Source of the DNA: Neomegalonema perideroedes DSM 15528
Lineage (GTDB): Bacteria; Pseudomonadota; Alphaproteobacteria; Rhodobacterales; Rhodobacteraceae
Assembly (NCBI RefSeq): GCF_000374145.1
Contig: NZ_KB893654.1
Coordinates: 708,995-772,994 of the forward strand
DNA length: 64,000 nt
Direction of reading: 5' to 3'
Positions 51,778-61,653 of this stretch are shown piece by piece (positions within the stretch are counted from its first letter, which is position 1; each line of letters opens with the position of its first letter). The position numbers were made by a program, and so were the translations under genes. The notes under the pieces were generated by a model, which was not told where the DNA came from, did no database searches, and worked only from the letters and a program-made list of their open reading frames with translations.

Positions 51778-54131
51778 GGCTTCTCCCATGCGGGCTGAAG
51801 CAGATTGGCGAAAAGCCGGAAGGCGCCGATGGTCAGCTTCTCCATCTGGTGATGCAGCGTCAGGGCGAGATGGGTGTGGCGGCCTTTTCCGAAACGCCCC
51901 GTCAGCAGGGCGCCGCGTAGGGGCGCCTCGCCGGGGTCGCTCATGGAGAGCAGCGGTTCATAAGCCTCGTCCCAGCCGGAGGCGAAATAAAGCCCGCGCT
52001 CCTTGTCCCAACCCTCCCAGTCCTCCGGGCGGATGAGGTTCGGGCGGGTGAAGAAAGGATGCTCCGGCCGGAGGATCTCCGCCGGGGCGGCGGGATCGGT
52101 CACGCGCCAGCGCAGAGAAGGCGTTCCGATGGTCAGCGGCAGGCCCGAGGCCTCCCAGCGATCCGAGGGGCGATGATAGAGCGTCAGCAGATGGCCGCCC
52201 GCCTCCATCCAGCGCCGCAGACGCGGCTGAGCCGCCCGCAGATCCGGCCGCAGCCCATAGGCGAAGACGCCCACGACCAGCGCGTCATAGGCCGAGAGAT
52301 CGCCCGCCAGATCCTCCGGCCCGAGGATCTTCGGCGCGAGGCCCATGCGCTCCAGCCAGAAGCCGACCTGATCCGCGCCGCCGCCGATAAAGCCGACGCG
52401 GGTTTCGGGAAGCTCCAGCTTCAGCGCCAGAGCCTCCAGAACCAGAGGCGCGACATATGCCGCTTCGCCGATATGGGGAAAAGAGAACGTCTCGCGGGAC
52501 CAAGCCTTTTCGCCGTCGATCTTGACGCCCGGCCGCATGAGGCCCTCGGGCTGATCGGCGATATGCGTGAGGATCAGGCCGCCCTCGACGGCTTCGGCCG
52601 TCACGCCATAAGTGCGGTCGATCTCGACCCGCGCGCCCTCCGCCGCGGAGATCGTCAGGCGCTGCGATCCGGGCCGGCTCAGCCGAAAGAGCAGAGCTTT
52701 CGGCTCCAGCCGCGCCACGCGGTCGGGCGAGGCCCCGAAGCGCCTTTCGGGCGTCTGAAGAACCGAGACTTCTTCTCCGCCGATCCGGGCCTTGAGGCGC
52801 AAAGCCAGAGGCTCGCCCTCGCCCAAGGGACTCCAATGGGGGTGGAGGTCGTTGAGGATCGGCGCTTGCGGACGCATCCGCAGGAGAAAACCCTCTTCGC
52901 CCTCGGGATCCGCCTCGGCAAGAGAGGGATCGACCTCCGCCGAAACCCGGATCTCCTCGGCGAGCCCCGGCTCCAGACGGAAGCTCAGACGCGCCGAAGC
53001 CCCCGGGGCGGGGCGGGGCGGATCGACCTCGACTTCCGCCCGCAATCCCGCCGCCAGCGCTAAAGCCGCGTCGAGTTCGAGCTGCTTGCGCGTCAGCCGA
53101 TGGCCATGGGCCTCGCGTTCTCCCGGCGAAGCTTCGGCCTGCGCGCGCCGCAGAGCGGATTTCGCCGCCGCCAGAGCCTCGATCAGCGGCGCCTCATGCG
53201 GGAAGGCTGCGAAGGCGCGGGCTATGGCCTCATCCGCCCCGGCCAAAGCCGGACTCGCCCCGAGATCCGCGAGACGACGCGGCAGGCCCTCGCGGAGATC
53301 GGATTCCGCGCCGCCGCCCCGCAGATGCAGCGGCCATTCCAGACGCGGCGCGCGCCATGTCCCCATGCCCTGCGTGGCGTGGAGGCTGCGCGAGACCTCG
53401 CCGAGCCGGTCATAGGCCAGACCCGTGGCGGGCTCGGAGCCTTCCGCCCTGACGATCAGAGTGGCGGGCGGCGGCGGCTCTTCGTCGTCATAGGCCCCGC
53501 CATAGGCCGCCCCCGACCCCGACCAGCCCGGCAGATAGAATTTCGCGACCCGCCAGGGCTTGAGCCCGCTCAGCGCCTGATCCGGGAAGGCGGCGGGATC
53601 GGCGGCGAGGCCGAGGGCCTCCTCGACCGTTTCGGTCATGGCGCGGTGATGCCCATGCTGGCCCGGCACGTCGAGGAAGGTCGGCAGCACGATGTCCGGC
53701 CTATAGCGCCGATAGGCCCGGACGAGGCGCTCGAGAATCCGCTCCCGGCCCCAGCGGGCGAGCGTGTCCTCGCCGGATTTCGAAAAGCCGAAATCCCGCA
53801 CCCGATCCTCCGGCCCATGGCCGAGCCAGAGCAGATCCGCATCCAGAATCCGCGCCGCCTCCTCCATCTCCCGCGAGCGGATCACGCCGAGCGCGCCGCC
53901 GCGCTCCGGGCCGAGGATGTTTTGTCCGCCCTCGCCGCGCGTGGAGCAGGCGAGGACCACCCGCATCCCGAATTGATGGCGCAAAAGCGCGACGAGGCCG
54001 CTTTGCTCGTCGTCGGGATGGGCGCCCGCATGCATCAGCGTGAGCGGAGAGGCCAGCCGTCCGAGGGCCCATCTCAGGGCGACGAGGCGCGGCGCGGCGG
54101 CTTGCAGACGAAGGCGTCGGGAATCGGTCAT
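51774..54131 (-). CDS. Large PIG-L family N-acetylglucosaminyl deacetylase-like protein
   Basis: 785 aa. The N-terminal PIG-L domain has the metal motif AHPDDE (residues 37-42) and the second histidine cluster HGHH (159-162), as in LmbE/MshB-type deacetylases of GlcNAc conjugates. The remaining 550 residues are beta-rich and end in a region resembling the glutamine-amidotransferase-like domains of long PIG-L proteins (PETRVGFIGGGADQVGFWLERMG, YDALVVGVFAYGLRPDL, GGHLLTLYHRPSD). There is no signal peptide, so it is cytoplasmic unless exported otherwise. It overlaps gntK, implying a shared role in amino-sugar or gluconate use. The substrate is unknown. Confidence 0.85.
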   Translation of the reverse strand: MTDSRRLRLQAAAPRLVALRWALGRLASPLTLMHAGAHPDDEQSGLVALLRHQFGMRVVLACSTRGEGGQNILGPERGGALGVIRSREMEEAARILDADLLWLGHGPEDRVRDFGFSKSGEDTLARWGRERILERLVRAYRRYRPDIVLPTFLDVPGQHGHHRAMTETVEEALGLAADPAAFPDQALSGLKPWRVAKFYLPGWSGSGAAYGGAYDDEEPPPPATLIVRAEGSEPATGLAYDRLGEVSRSLHATQGMGTWRAPRLEWPLHLRGGGAESDLREGLPRRLADLGASPALAGADEAIARAFAAFPHEAPLIEALAAAKSALRRAQAEASPGEREAHGHRLTRKQLELDAALALAAGLRAEVEVDPPRPAPGASARLSFRLEPGLAEEIRVSAEVDPSLAEADPEGEEGFLLRMRPQAPILNDLHPHWSPLGEGEPLALRLKARIGGEEVSVLQTPERRFGASPDRVARLEPKALLFRLSRPGSQRLTISAAEGARVEIDRTYGVTAEAVEGGLILTHIADQPEGLMRPGVKIDGEKAWSRETFSFPHIGEAAYVAPLVLEALALKLELPETRVGFIGGGADQVGFWLERMGLAPKILGPEDLAGDLSAYDALVVGVFAYGLRPDLRAAQPRLRRWMEAGGHLLTLYHRPSDRWEASGLPLTIGTPSLRWRVTDPAAPAEILRPEHPFFTRPNLIRPEDWEGWDKERGLYFASGWDEAYEPLLSMSDPGEAPLRGALLTGRFGKGRHTHLALTLHHQMEKLTIGAFRLFANLLQPAWEKP

Positions 54132-54192
54132 GATCGGGCCAGCATAGGCCCCTCAAGGCGCAAGTCCAGACAGCGCGCTTATGCGCAAAGCG

Positions 54193-54247
54193 GGAAAGCT
54201 TTCCGGAAAAACAAGCGCGCGGTTTCCTTGACAAGCGCGCGGCTTCC
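54193..54247 (+). promoter_or_regulatory. Promoter/operator region of sugar ABC operon
   Basis: The palindromes GGAAAGCTTTCC (54193-54204) and TTTCCGGAAA (54200-54209) overlap. They are followed by a direct repeat ACAAGCGCGCGG[T/C]TTCC at 54211-54227 and 54231-54247 (16 of 17 identical, 20-bp period). A TTGACA -35 hexamer (54228-54233) sits between the copies. The pattern suggests a regulator-bound promoter about 65-80 bp before the binding-protein gene. Confidence 0.55.
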
Positions 54248-54310
54248 GGCTCAGGCTGAACCCAGATCACCCGGCCGCAGGGACAGCCTCGGCCTAAAAG
54301 AGGTTCGCGC

Positions 54311-55549
54311 ATGTTCAAAACGGCGAAAGCGGCGGCTCTGGCCTTGGGCGTCGGCTTCATGGCCATGGGTTCGGCTCAGGCGGTCGAGATCGAATATTGG
54401 CAATATGTCTTCGACAGCCGCGTCAAAGCGATGGACCAGCTGATCCAGAATTTCGAGGCCGCCAATCCCGGAATCACCGTCAAACACACCACCTTCCCTT
54501 ACGCCGATTATCAGACCCGCGTGGTGGCCGCCAAAGCCGCCGGACAAGGGCCGGACGTGGTGCAGCTCTTCTATGGCTGGCTGGATAATTTCGTCGCCGG
54601 CCAGCTGATTCAGCCCCTAGACCCGGCGGTCTTCCCGCACGCCGAGATCGAAGGCGAATTCTTCCCCATCGTCGAGGCCATGAAGCGCGGCGAGGATTAT
54701 TACGGCCTGCCGACCGCCGTGCGCTCTCTGGCGCTGTTCTACAACAAGGATCTTCTGGAGAAGGCGGGCGTCGAGCCCCCGGCCAATCTCGAAGACTTCC
54801 TGAAAGTCGCCGAGGCGACCACCCAGCGCGACCGCTCGGGGAACATCCTCTCGGCGGGCGTGACGCTCGACATGGCCGGGCAGGATCATCATTGGTGGCG
54901 CGAGGTTCTGATCCGTCAGAACGGCGGCGAGCCTTATGACGCCGAAGGAAACGTCGCCTATGATTCCGAGGCGGGCGCGGCGGCGCTGAAATTCTACACC
55001 GATCTCCAGACTGAACAGAACGTCGGCCTGCTCGGCTTCATGGATGAAGGTCAGGCGGCTTTCCGCGCCGGACTCGCGGCCATGACCATCGACGGCACTT
55101 TCCGGCTCGGCGCCTTCGCGGCCAATCCCTTCGCTTGGGGCGTGGTCGAGTTGCCCGCCGACGCCAAGGGCGAGCGCTCGAACTACTCCAGCTATTTCGC
55201 CAACGCCATCGGCGCGACGGCTCAGGGAGAAGAGCTTGAGGCGGCGCAGAAATTCCTCGCCTATATCGCCTCGCCCGAGGCGATGGGGATCTGGCTGGAG
55301 ACGGTCGGCGAATTGCCCGCCCGCCGCGAAGTCGCGCTGACTGAAGAGAACCTCAACGATCCCATCCGCGCGCCTTTCCTGAAGGGCCTCGAATACGCCC
55401 ACACCACCCGCTTTTACGACGAGGCCGCTCAGCGTCAGACCGCCATCGACATGGTGAACCGCGTGCTGCTGCAGAAACAGCCCGTGGCGGAAGCGGTCGC
55501 CGAAGCCGCCAAGGCCGAACAGGCCATCATCGACGCGGCGCGCAAGTAA
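54311..55549 (+). CDS. Sugar-type ABC transporter substrate-binding protein (SBP family 1)
   Basis: 412 aa. The signal peptide MFKTAKAAALALGVGFMAMGSAQA is cleaved before VEIEYWQYVFDSRVKAMDQLIQNFEAANPGITVKHTTFPYADYQTRVVAA, which is the family 1 (MalE/UgpB-like) start. GQGPDVVQLFYGWLDNFVAGQLIQPLD, GLPTAVRSLALFYNKDLLEKAGVEPPANLEDFLKVA and GLAAMTIDGTFRLGAF fit. No sugar-specific signature is recognised. It leads the permease-permease-lyase-ATPase-deaminase operon. Confidence 0.93.
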   Translation: MFKTAKAAALALGVGFMAMGSAQAVEIEYWQYVFDSRVKAMDQLIQNFEAANPGITVKHTTFPYADYQTRVVAAKAAGQGPDVVQLFYGWLDNFVAGQLIQPLDPAVFPHAEIEGEFFPIVEAMKRGEDYYGLPTAVRSLALFYNKDLLEKAGVEPPANLEDFLKVAEATTQRDRSGNILSAGVTLDMAGQDHHWWREVLIRQNGGEPYDAEGNVAYDSEAGAAALKFYTDLQTEQNVGLLGFMDEGQAAFRAGLAAMTIDGTFRLGAFAANPFAWGVVELPADAKGERSNYSSYFANAIGATAQGEELEAAQKFLAYIASPEAMGIWLETVGELPARREVALTEENLNDPIRAPFLKGLEYAHTTRFYDEAAQRQTAIDMVNRVLLQKQPVAEAVAEAAKAEQAIIDAARK

Positions 55550-55559
55550 GCGCCGCGCC

Positions 55560-56504
55560 ATGGAGCCTGCGCGCGCGGCGGAAGGTTTGGTCCCGGAGGC
55601 GAAGAGTCTTCGCTTCTGGGATCGTCTCGGGATCAAGACGAAACAGGCGGTCTGGGCGTGGATCTTCCTCGCCCTGCCCATCGCCTTTTACGTCGGGATT
55701 CGGTTTTACCCCACCGCGCAGGCCTTTTGGCTCTCGCTGACGGATTGGAATCTGCTCAGGACGCCGCGCTTCATCGGGCTGGAGAATTACGCGAAGATGT
55801 TCGCGGATCCGGTCTTCTGGAAGGTGTTTCAGAACACCTTTCTTTATCTGATCCTCGGCACGCCGATCAGCCTCGTGCTGGCCTTCTTCATCGCCTGGCA
55901 TCTGGACCGCGTGCGGTTCATGCATGGATTCATCCGGGCGCTTTACTTCCTGCCCTTCCTGACCACGGCGGCGGCCATGGGCTGGGTCTGGCGCTGGTTT
56001 TATCAGCCTCTGCCGATTGGGGCGATCAACGGCTTTCTGAGTTGGCTCGGATTGGCTCAACAACCCTTCCTGCGCTCGACGACTCAGGCGCTTCCGGCGG
56101 TGCTGGTTCCGGCGATCTGGGCGGGGCTCGGATTCCAGATCATTATTTTTCTCGCGGGCTTGCGGGCGATTCCGCAGACCTATTATGAAGCCGCCCGCAT
56201 CGACGGGCTCGGCGAATGGGCGATCTTGCGCAAGATCACCTTGCCTTTGCTCAAGCCGACGACGGTTTTCCTCGTGGTCTTCTCCTCCATCGGCTTTCTG
56301 CGGATCTTCGATCAGGTCTATAATATGACCACGAATGATCCCGGCGGGCCGCTGAACGCCACCAAGCCTTTGGTTTTGATGATCTATCAGACGGCCTTCT
56401 CCTCCTATCAGATGGGCTACGCCGCCGCGCAGACGGTGATTCTCTTCACGATTTTGCTCATCGTCTCGCTGATCCAGCTTTATGTGATGAGGGAGAAGAC
56501 ATGA
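55560..56504 (+). CDS. Sugar-type ABC transporter permease (UgpA/MalF class)
   Basis: 314 aa with six helices. A cytoplasmic N-terminus precedes AWIFLALPIAFYVGIRFYPTAQAFWLSLTDWN, which is a common start of family 1 permeases. The EAA loop is YYEAARIDGLGEWAILRKITLPLLKP. It lies 10 bp after the binding-protein gene and overlaps the second permease by 4 nt. Confidence 0.94.
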   Translation: MEPARAAEGLVPEAKSLRFWDRLGIKTKQAVWAWIFLALPIAFYVGIRFYPTAQAFWLSLTDWNLLRTPRFIGLENYAKMFADPVFWKVFQNTFLYLILGTPISLVLAFFIAWHLDRVRFMHGFIRALYFLPFLTTAAAMGWVWRWFYQPLPIGAINGFLSWLGLAQQPFLRSTTQALPAVLVPAIWAGLGFQIIIFLAGLRAIPQTYYEAARIDGLGEWAILRKITLPLLKPTTVFLVVFSSIGFLRIFDQVYNMTTNDPGGPLNATKPLVLMIYQTAFSSYQMGYAAAQTVILFTILLIVSLIQLYVMREKT

Positions 56505-57343
56505 GCGCCGGGCTTGAGGCGAGCGGACGCCTGATCCGTCCGGGGCGGATTCTGGCTTGGACTCTGCTCTTCATCGGCGGGCTGATCATGGCGACGCCGC
56601 TGCTCTATATGTTCTCGACGTCGCTGAAGACCTCCGGGCAAGTCTATGATCTGCGGCTGATCCCCGCCGATCCGACGCTGAAGAATTATGTCGAGGTGCT
56701 CAAGGACGGGCGCTTTCTGCGCTGGTTTCTGAACTCCATGCTGATCGCCACGGCGGTGACGCTCTCGAACCTGATCTTCGACTCGCTGGTGGGCTATACG
56801 CTGGCGAAATTCCGCTTTCGGGGACGGGCCTTGGTCTTCATCGCGATCTTGTCCACGCTGATGATCCCCACCGAGATGCTGGTGATTCCGTGGTATCTCA
56901 TGTCGAGCCAATTCGGCTGGTTGGATAGTTACTGGGGCATCATGTTCCCCGGCATGATGAGCGCCTTCGGGGCCTTCCTCATGAAGCAGTTCTTCGAGAC
57001 CGTGCCGGACGACTTCCTCGAAGCCGCCCGCGTGGACGGCCTGAGCGAATTCGCGATCTGGTGGCGGATCGCCATGCCGATGGTGGCGCCGGCTTTGTCG
57101 GCATTGGCGATCTTCAGCTTCCTCGGGAACTGGACGGCCTTCTTCTGGCCGCTGATCGTCACCACCTCGCGCGACCTCTATACGCTGCCGGTGGGGATTT
57201 CGAGCTTCTCGGCGGAATCCTCCATCCGCTGGGAGATGATCATGACCGGCGCGGCGCTCGGGACCATCCCGACGCTGATCCTCTTCCTGCTGCTTCAACG
57301 CTATATCGTGCGCGGCGTGATGCTCGCCGGACTGAAAGGCTGA
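56501..57343 (+). CDS. Sugar-type ABC transporter permease (UgpE/MalG class)
   Basis: 280 aa with six helices; it starts in ATGA overlap with the first permease. Family features are GGLIMATPLLYMFSTSLKTSGQVYDL, YTLAKFRFRGRALVFIAILSTLMIPTEMLVIPWYLM and the EAA loop DFLEAARVDGLSEFAIWWRIAMPMVAPALSALAIFSFLGNW, ending in LQRYIVRGVMLAGLKG. It forms the channel with the preceding permease. Confidence 0.95.
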   Translation: MSAGLEASGRLIRPGRILAWTLLFIGGLIMATPLLYMFSTSLKTSGQVYDLRLIPADPTLKNYVEVLKDGRFLRWFLNSMLIATAVTLSNLIFDSLVGYTLAKFRFRGRALVFIAILSTLMIPTEMLVIPWYLMSSQFGWLDSYWGIMFPGMMSAFGAFLMKQFFETVPDDFLEAARVDGLSEFAIWWRIAMPMVAPALSALAIFSFLGNWTAFFWPLIVTTSRDLYTLPVGISSFSAESSIRWEMIMTGAALGTIPTLILFLLLQRYIVRGVMLAGLKG

Positions 57344-57348
57344 CCCTG

Positions 57349-58857
57349 ATGACGGACCCGCGTCTCGCCGATGATTCCGTCTTTCCGGATCCGGTCTATA
57401 AGCGGACGGTTCTCGCGCCGCTCTTCGACGGCGCCAAAACCCATTACGTCGAGGGTTTCCGGGCCATCGACCGCGCGCATCTCGTCATGCTGGCCGAGAC
57501 GGGGATTCTGCCTCAAGATCAAGCTCGCGCCTTGGCTCTGGCGCTGGACGCCATCGACGCCGAGATCGACCCGGCCAAGCTCGTCTACACCGGCGAAGTG
57601 GAGGATTTCTTCTTCCTCATCGAAAAGGAGTTGAAGACGCGGCTCGGGCCGGATCTGGGCGGGCGGCTGCATACGGCGCGTTCGCGCAACGACATTGATC
57701 ATACGCTCTTCAAGCTGGCCCTGAAGGCGCGGCTTGAGCTCCTGCTCGCTCAGGCGCTGAACCTGCTGGAGGCGATGACCGCCGCCGCCGAACGCGAGCA
57801 ATCCACGCTCATCGTGGCCTACACCCATGGCCAACCCGCCCAGCCGACCACCTTCGGCCATTACCTCTCCGCCGCGGTGGAGATCCTTAGCCGCGACATG
57901 ACCCGCATCTTCGAGGCTCTGAAGATCGTGGACCTCAGCCCCATGGGGGCGGCGGCCATCACCACTACGGGCTTTCCCATCGACCGGGCGCGGGTGGCGG
58001 AGCTTCTGGGATTCTCGGCGCCTCTGCGCAATTCCTATAGCTGCATCGCGGGCGTGGATTACATCACCAGCGTCTATGGCGCTCTGGATCTGACCTTCCT
58101 GCATCTGGGGCGGCTGATTCAGGATCTGCAATTCTGGAGCAGTTTTGAGGTCGGGCAAATCTATGTTCCGAACAGTCTCGTGCAGATCTCCTCGATCATG
58201 CCGCAGAAGCGCAATCCGGTGCCCATCGAGCATTTGCGCCATCTCGCCAGCCAGAGCCGCGCCCGCGCCCGCGCCATGCTCGACGTGATGCAGAACACGC
58301 CCTTCACCGATATGAACGACAGCGAAGGCGAGACTCAGGCCATGGGCTATCAGGCTTTCGCGAGCGCCGGGCGGGTTCTGGAGCTTCTGGCGGCGCTGAT
58401 TTCGCAGATCCGCATCGATCCGGCGCGGGTGCGGGAGAATCTCCGCCGCTCCTGCGTGACGATCACCGAGCTTGCGGACAGCCTCGTGCGCCGCGAGGGC
58501 CTGTCCTTCCGGGAGGCCCATGAGATCGCCGCCGCCGTGGCGCGGGCGGTGGTCGCCAAAGGCGGGGGGCTGGAGCAGGAGGGCTACGAACCCTTCCGCG
58601 CCGCCTTCCGCGCCGCGACGGGCCGCGACTCGGCGCTGGACGAAGCCGCCTTCCGCGAAATCGTCTCGCCGGAGCATTTCGTCTCCCTCCGCGCCCGCTA
58701 TGGCGGCCCCGCGCCGGAGCCCATGGCCGAGGCTCTGGCGGCCTATAAAGCGCAGGCGGCGGCTTTCCGCGCCGAACATGCGGCCTCTGTCGCGCGCCGC
58801 GAAGAGGCCGTCCGCAAGCTCGCGGCGGCGCTCGCGGCTCTGAAGGGAGAAGCCTGA
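57349..58857 (+). CDS. Argininosuccinate-lyase-family enzyme inside ABC operon
   Basis: 502 aa from the ATG at 57349, five bases after the permease stop. It belongs to the fumarase/aspartase superfamily and is closest in layout to ArgH: LHTARSRND (107-115), YTHGQPAQPTTFGHYLSA (158 on), GAAAITTTGFPIDRARVAELLGF and the catalytic loop SSIMPQKRNP (281-290). However, the ArgH hallmark TGRSRNDQVATD reads TARSRNDIDHTL, the THLQ motif reads THGQ, and the GSS loop reads QISS. So it probably eliminates fumarate or another C-N bond from a substrate other than argininosuccinate. The neighbouring transporter and adenine deaminase genes support a catabolic role. Calling it argH would be risky. Confidence 0.8.
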   Translation: MTDPRLADDSVFPDPVYKRTVLAPLFDGAKTHYVEGFRAIDRAHLVMLAETGILPQDQARALALALDAIDAEIDPAKLVYTGEVEDFFFLIEKELKTRLGPDLGGRLHTARSRNDIDHTLFKLALKARLELLLAQALNLLEAMTAAAEREQSTLIVAYTHGQPAQPTTFGHYLSAAVEILSRDMTRIFEALKIVDLSPMGAAAITTTGFPIDRARVAELLGFSAPLRNSYSCIAGVDYITSVYGALDLTFLHLGRLIQDLQFWSSFEVGQIYVPNSLVQISSIMPQKRNPVPIEHLRHLASQSRARARAMLDVMQNTPFTDMNDSEGETQAMGYQAFASAGRVLELLAALISQIRIDPARVRENLRRSCVTITELADSLVRREGLSFREAHEIAAAVARAVVAKGGGLEQEGYEPFRAAFRAATGRDSALDEAAFREIVSPEHFVSLRARYGGPAPEPMAEALAAYKAQAAAFRAEHAASVARREEAVRKLAAALAALKGEA

Positions 58858-59928
58858 ATGGCGAAAATCGAGCTTCAGGGCCTCGGCAAGCGTTACGGCT
58901 CGGCGCAGGTGGTCCATGCGCTGGATCTGACCATCGAAGACGGCGAATTCACGGTGTTCGTCGGGCCTTCGGGCTGCGGGAAATCCACCACTTTGCGCAT
59001 GATCGCGGGCCTTGAGGAGATTTCCGAAGGCCGCTTGCTCATCGGCGGGGAGATGGTCAACCAGCGCGAGCCCAAACAGCGCAACATCGCGATGGTCTTT
59101 CAGAATTACGCGATCTACCCGCATATGACCGTCGGCCAGAACATCGGCTTCGGGCTCTACACCGCGAAACTGAGCAAGGCCGAGAAACAGGCCCGCATCC
59201 TCGAAGCGGCGAAAACCCTCGGGCTTGAGCCTCTGCTGAACCGGCGTCCGGCGGCCTTGTCGGGCGGCCAGCGTCAGCGCGTGGCCATAGGCCGGGCCAT
59301 GGTGCGCGATCCGGCCGCTTTCCTCTTCGACGAACCCTTGTCGAATCTCGACGCCCAATTGCGCGCGCAAATGCGCATGGAGATCAAAAGCCTGCATCGG
59401 CGGCTCGGCTCGACCATCGTTTACGTGACCCATGACCAGATCGAGGCCATGACCATGGCCGATCAGATCGTGGTCATGAAGGAGGGGCGGATTCTGCAAA
59501 CCGGCTCGCCGCTGGAGCTTTACGAAAACCCCGCCGACGTCTTCACCGCGCGATTCATCGGCAGCCCCTCCATGGCCCTGCTGAAGGGCGAGGTCTCGGG
59601 CGGGGCTTTGCGCGTCGCGGGGGCGGAGATCTCAGGCCGCGTCCCCGCCCGCGCCTCCGGGCCGGTTCTGGTCGGAGTCCGCCCCCATGATCTGGAGGTC
59701 GGCGCGGGAGAGCCGGGCGCGGGATTCCGCGCCATGGGCCTCGTCGAGGCCGTGGAGCCGCTCGGCGCCGAGACTCTGACCCATATCCGCATCGGCGAGG
59801 CTCAGGCCGTCGCCACGGCGCCAGGGCGGGTCTTGCCGGAGGTGGGGTCCATGGTTCCGGTCCGCGCCGCGCCGGGGACGCTTCACCTTTTCGACGCCGC
59901 GAGCGAAAAGGCTCTGGGCAGAATCTGA
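58858..59928 (+). CDS. Sugar-type ABC transporter ATPase (UgpC/MalK class)
   Basis: 356 aa; it starts directly after the lyase stop. Walker [22 protein letters not shown]-loop [18 protein letters not shown], signature [17 protein letters not shown], Walker [17 protein letters not shown] and H-loop [19 protein letters not shown] are all intact. The C-terminal regulatory OB-like (TOBE) domain includes [13 protein letters not shown]. It energises the two permeases encoded upstream; the intervening lyase gene is unusual for such operons. Confidence 0.96.
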   Translation: MAKIELQGLGKRYGSAQVVHALDLTIEDGEFTVFVGPSGCGKSTTLRMIAGLEEISEGRLLIGGEMVNQREPKQRNIAMVFQNYAIYPHMTVGQNIGFGLYTAKLSKAEKQARILEAAKTLGLEPLLNRRPAALSGGQRQRVAIGRAMVRDPAAFLFDEPLSNLDAQLRAQMRMEIKSLHRRLGSTIVYVTHDQIEAMTMADQIVVMKEGRILQTGSPLELYENPADVFTARFIGSPSMALLKGEVSGGALRVAGAEISGRVPARASGPVLVGVRPHDLEVGAGEPGAGFRAMGLVEAVEPLGAETLTHIRIGEAQAVATAPGRVLPEVGSMVPVRAAPGTLHLFDAASEKALGRI

Positions 59929-59940
59929 ACGGGGGAAGAT

Positions 59941-61653
59941 ATGGCGGATCTTGAGCGGCGCATCCGGCAGGCGCGGGGCGAAGAACCTGCCGATCTGGTC
60001 TTGCGGGGCGGGCGGGTCTTCGACCTGATCACGGGCGGGATGATCTCCGGCGACGTGGCGATCTGCGAGGATGTGATCATCGGCGTCGGCGAGAGCTATG
60101 AAGCCGCGCGGGTGATCGACGTGACGGGCAAGATCCTCGTTCCGGGCTTCATCGACACCCATCTGCATGTCGAATCCTCACTGGTGACGCCCTTCGAATT
60201 CGACCGCTGCGTGGCGCCGCGCGGCGTGACCACCGCCATTTGCGATCCGCATGAAATCGCCAACGTCGTCGGGCTGGAGGGGATCCGCTATTTCCTCGAA
60301 GCCTCGGGGCGGCTGGTGATGGATCTGCGGGTTCAGCTCTCCTCCTGCGTCCCCTCGACCCATATGGAGACGGCGGGCGCCCGGCTGGAGGCGGCGGATC
60401 TGGAGCCGCTGAAGGATCATCCGCGCGTGATCGGCCTCGCGGAATTCATGAATTATCCCGGCGTGATTCATCGGGATCCGGGCTGCATGGCCAAGCTCCG
60501 CGCCTTCGAGGGCCAACATGTCGACGGCCATGCGCCCTTGCTCTCGGGCCGCGATCTCAACGCCTATATCTCGGCGGGAATCCGCACCGAGCATGAAGCC
60601 ACCAGCCCCGAGGAAGCCTTGGAGAAGCTGCGCAAGGGCATGCGCGTTCTCATCCGCGAAGGCTCCGTCTCCAAGGACATGGTCGCCCTCGCGCCGATTC
60701 TGAACGACCTCACCGCGCCTTATCTCTGCCTCTGCACCGACGACCGCAATCCGCTGGACATCGCCGAACATGGGCATCTCGACTATATGATCCGCAGCCT
60801 GATCGCCATGGGGCGGCCTGTGCTGGGGGTCTATCGCGCCGCGAGTCTTTCAGCGGCGGAGGCCTTCGGGCTGAAGGACCGCGGCCTGATCGCGCCGGGC
60901 AAACGCGCCGATCTCGTGGTTTTGGACAGCCTTGAGGATTGCCGCGCGAGCCTCGTGCTTTGCGGCGGCGTGATCGCCGACGAAGCCGCCTTCGCCGCCC
61001 GCGAGGCCATATCTCCGCCCGCCCGGCGCTCGGTGAAGGCGCGACCCGTCGCGCCGGAGTTCTTCCGCCATGCCCCCCGCGCTCCGGGGAGCAATGCGAC
61101 TCCGGTGATCGGGGTGATCCCCGGCAAGATCATCACCGAGCATTTGACCGAAGCCGTCGAAGCCGCCGAAGGCGACCAGCGCCCCGATCCCGCCCGCGAC
61201 CTCGCGCGCATCGCGGTGATCGAGCGTCATGGCGTCAATTGGGAGTCTGGGGGAGGCGGCGCCTGCGGCTTCGTGAAAGGTTTCGGGATTCAGCGCGGCG
61301 CCGTGGCCTCGACGGTCTGCCACGACCATCACAATATCGCGGTGGTGGGCGCCGATTACGCCGACATGGCCCTTGCGGCGAACCGCCTCGCCGAGATCGA
61401 AGGCGGCTTCGTCGTGGCGGCGGGGGGCGAGATCCTCGCGGAATTGCCGCTTCCCGTGGCGGGGCTGATGAGCCTGAAGAGCTTTGAGGCCGTCCGCGAT
61501 TCCCTCGTGAAGCTGCGCGCCGCCGCGAAGGGCCTCGGAATCACGCTGGAGGAGCCTTTCCTCCAACTGGCCTTTCTGGCTCTGCCGGTGATTCCCCATC
61601 TGAAGATCACGGATCTCGGTCTGGTGGACGTGGACCGCTTTCAATTGATCTGA
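59941..61653 (+). CDS. ade: Adenine deaminase
   Basis: 570 aa amidohydrolase that converts adenine to hypoxanthine and ammonia. Motifs: [78 protein letters not shown] and [18 protein letters not shown], plus the C-terminal [40 protein letters not shown] found only in the Ade subgroup. GGGGGAAG precedes the ATG, 12 bp after the ABC ATPase. The product hypoxanthine is the substrate of xanthine dehydrogenase, whose genes follow. Confidence 0.95.
   Translation: MADLERRIRQARGEEPADLVLRGGRVFDLITGGMISGDVAICEDVIIGVGESYEAARVIDVTGKILVPGFIDTHLHVESSLVTPFEFDRCVAPRGVTTAICDPHEIANVVGLEGIRYFLEASGRLVMDLRVQLSSCVPSTHMETAGARLEAADLEPLKDHPRVIGLAEFMNYPGVIHRDPGCMAKLRAFEGQHVDGHAPLLSGRDLNAYISAGIRTEHEATSPEEALEKLRKGMRVLIREGSVSKDMVALAPILNDLTAPYLCLCTDDRNPLDIAEHGHLDYMIRSLIAMGRPVLGVYRAASLSAAEAFGLKDRGLIAPGKRADLVVLDSLEDCRASLVLCGGVIADEAAFAAREAISPPARRSVKARPVAPEFFRHAPRAPGSNATPVIGVIPGKIITEHLTEAVEAAEGDQRPDPARDLARIAVIERHGVNWESGGGGACGFVKGFGIQRGAVASTVCHDHHNIAVVGADYADMALAANRLAEIEGGFVVAAGGEILAELPLPVAGLMSLKSFEAVRDSLVKLRAAAKGLGITLEEPFLQLAFLALPVIPHLKITDLGLVDVDRFQLI

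Noticed and set aside
57349-58857. Calling the lyase argH
   Set aside because: Diagnostic ArgH residues differ and the operon context is transport and purine deamination, not arginine synthesis.
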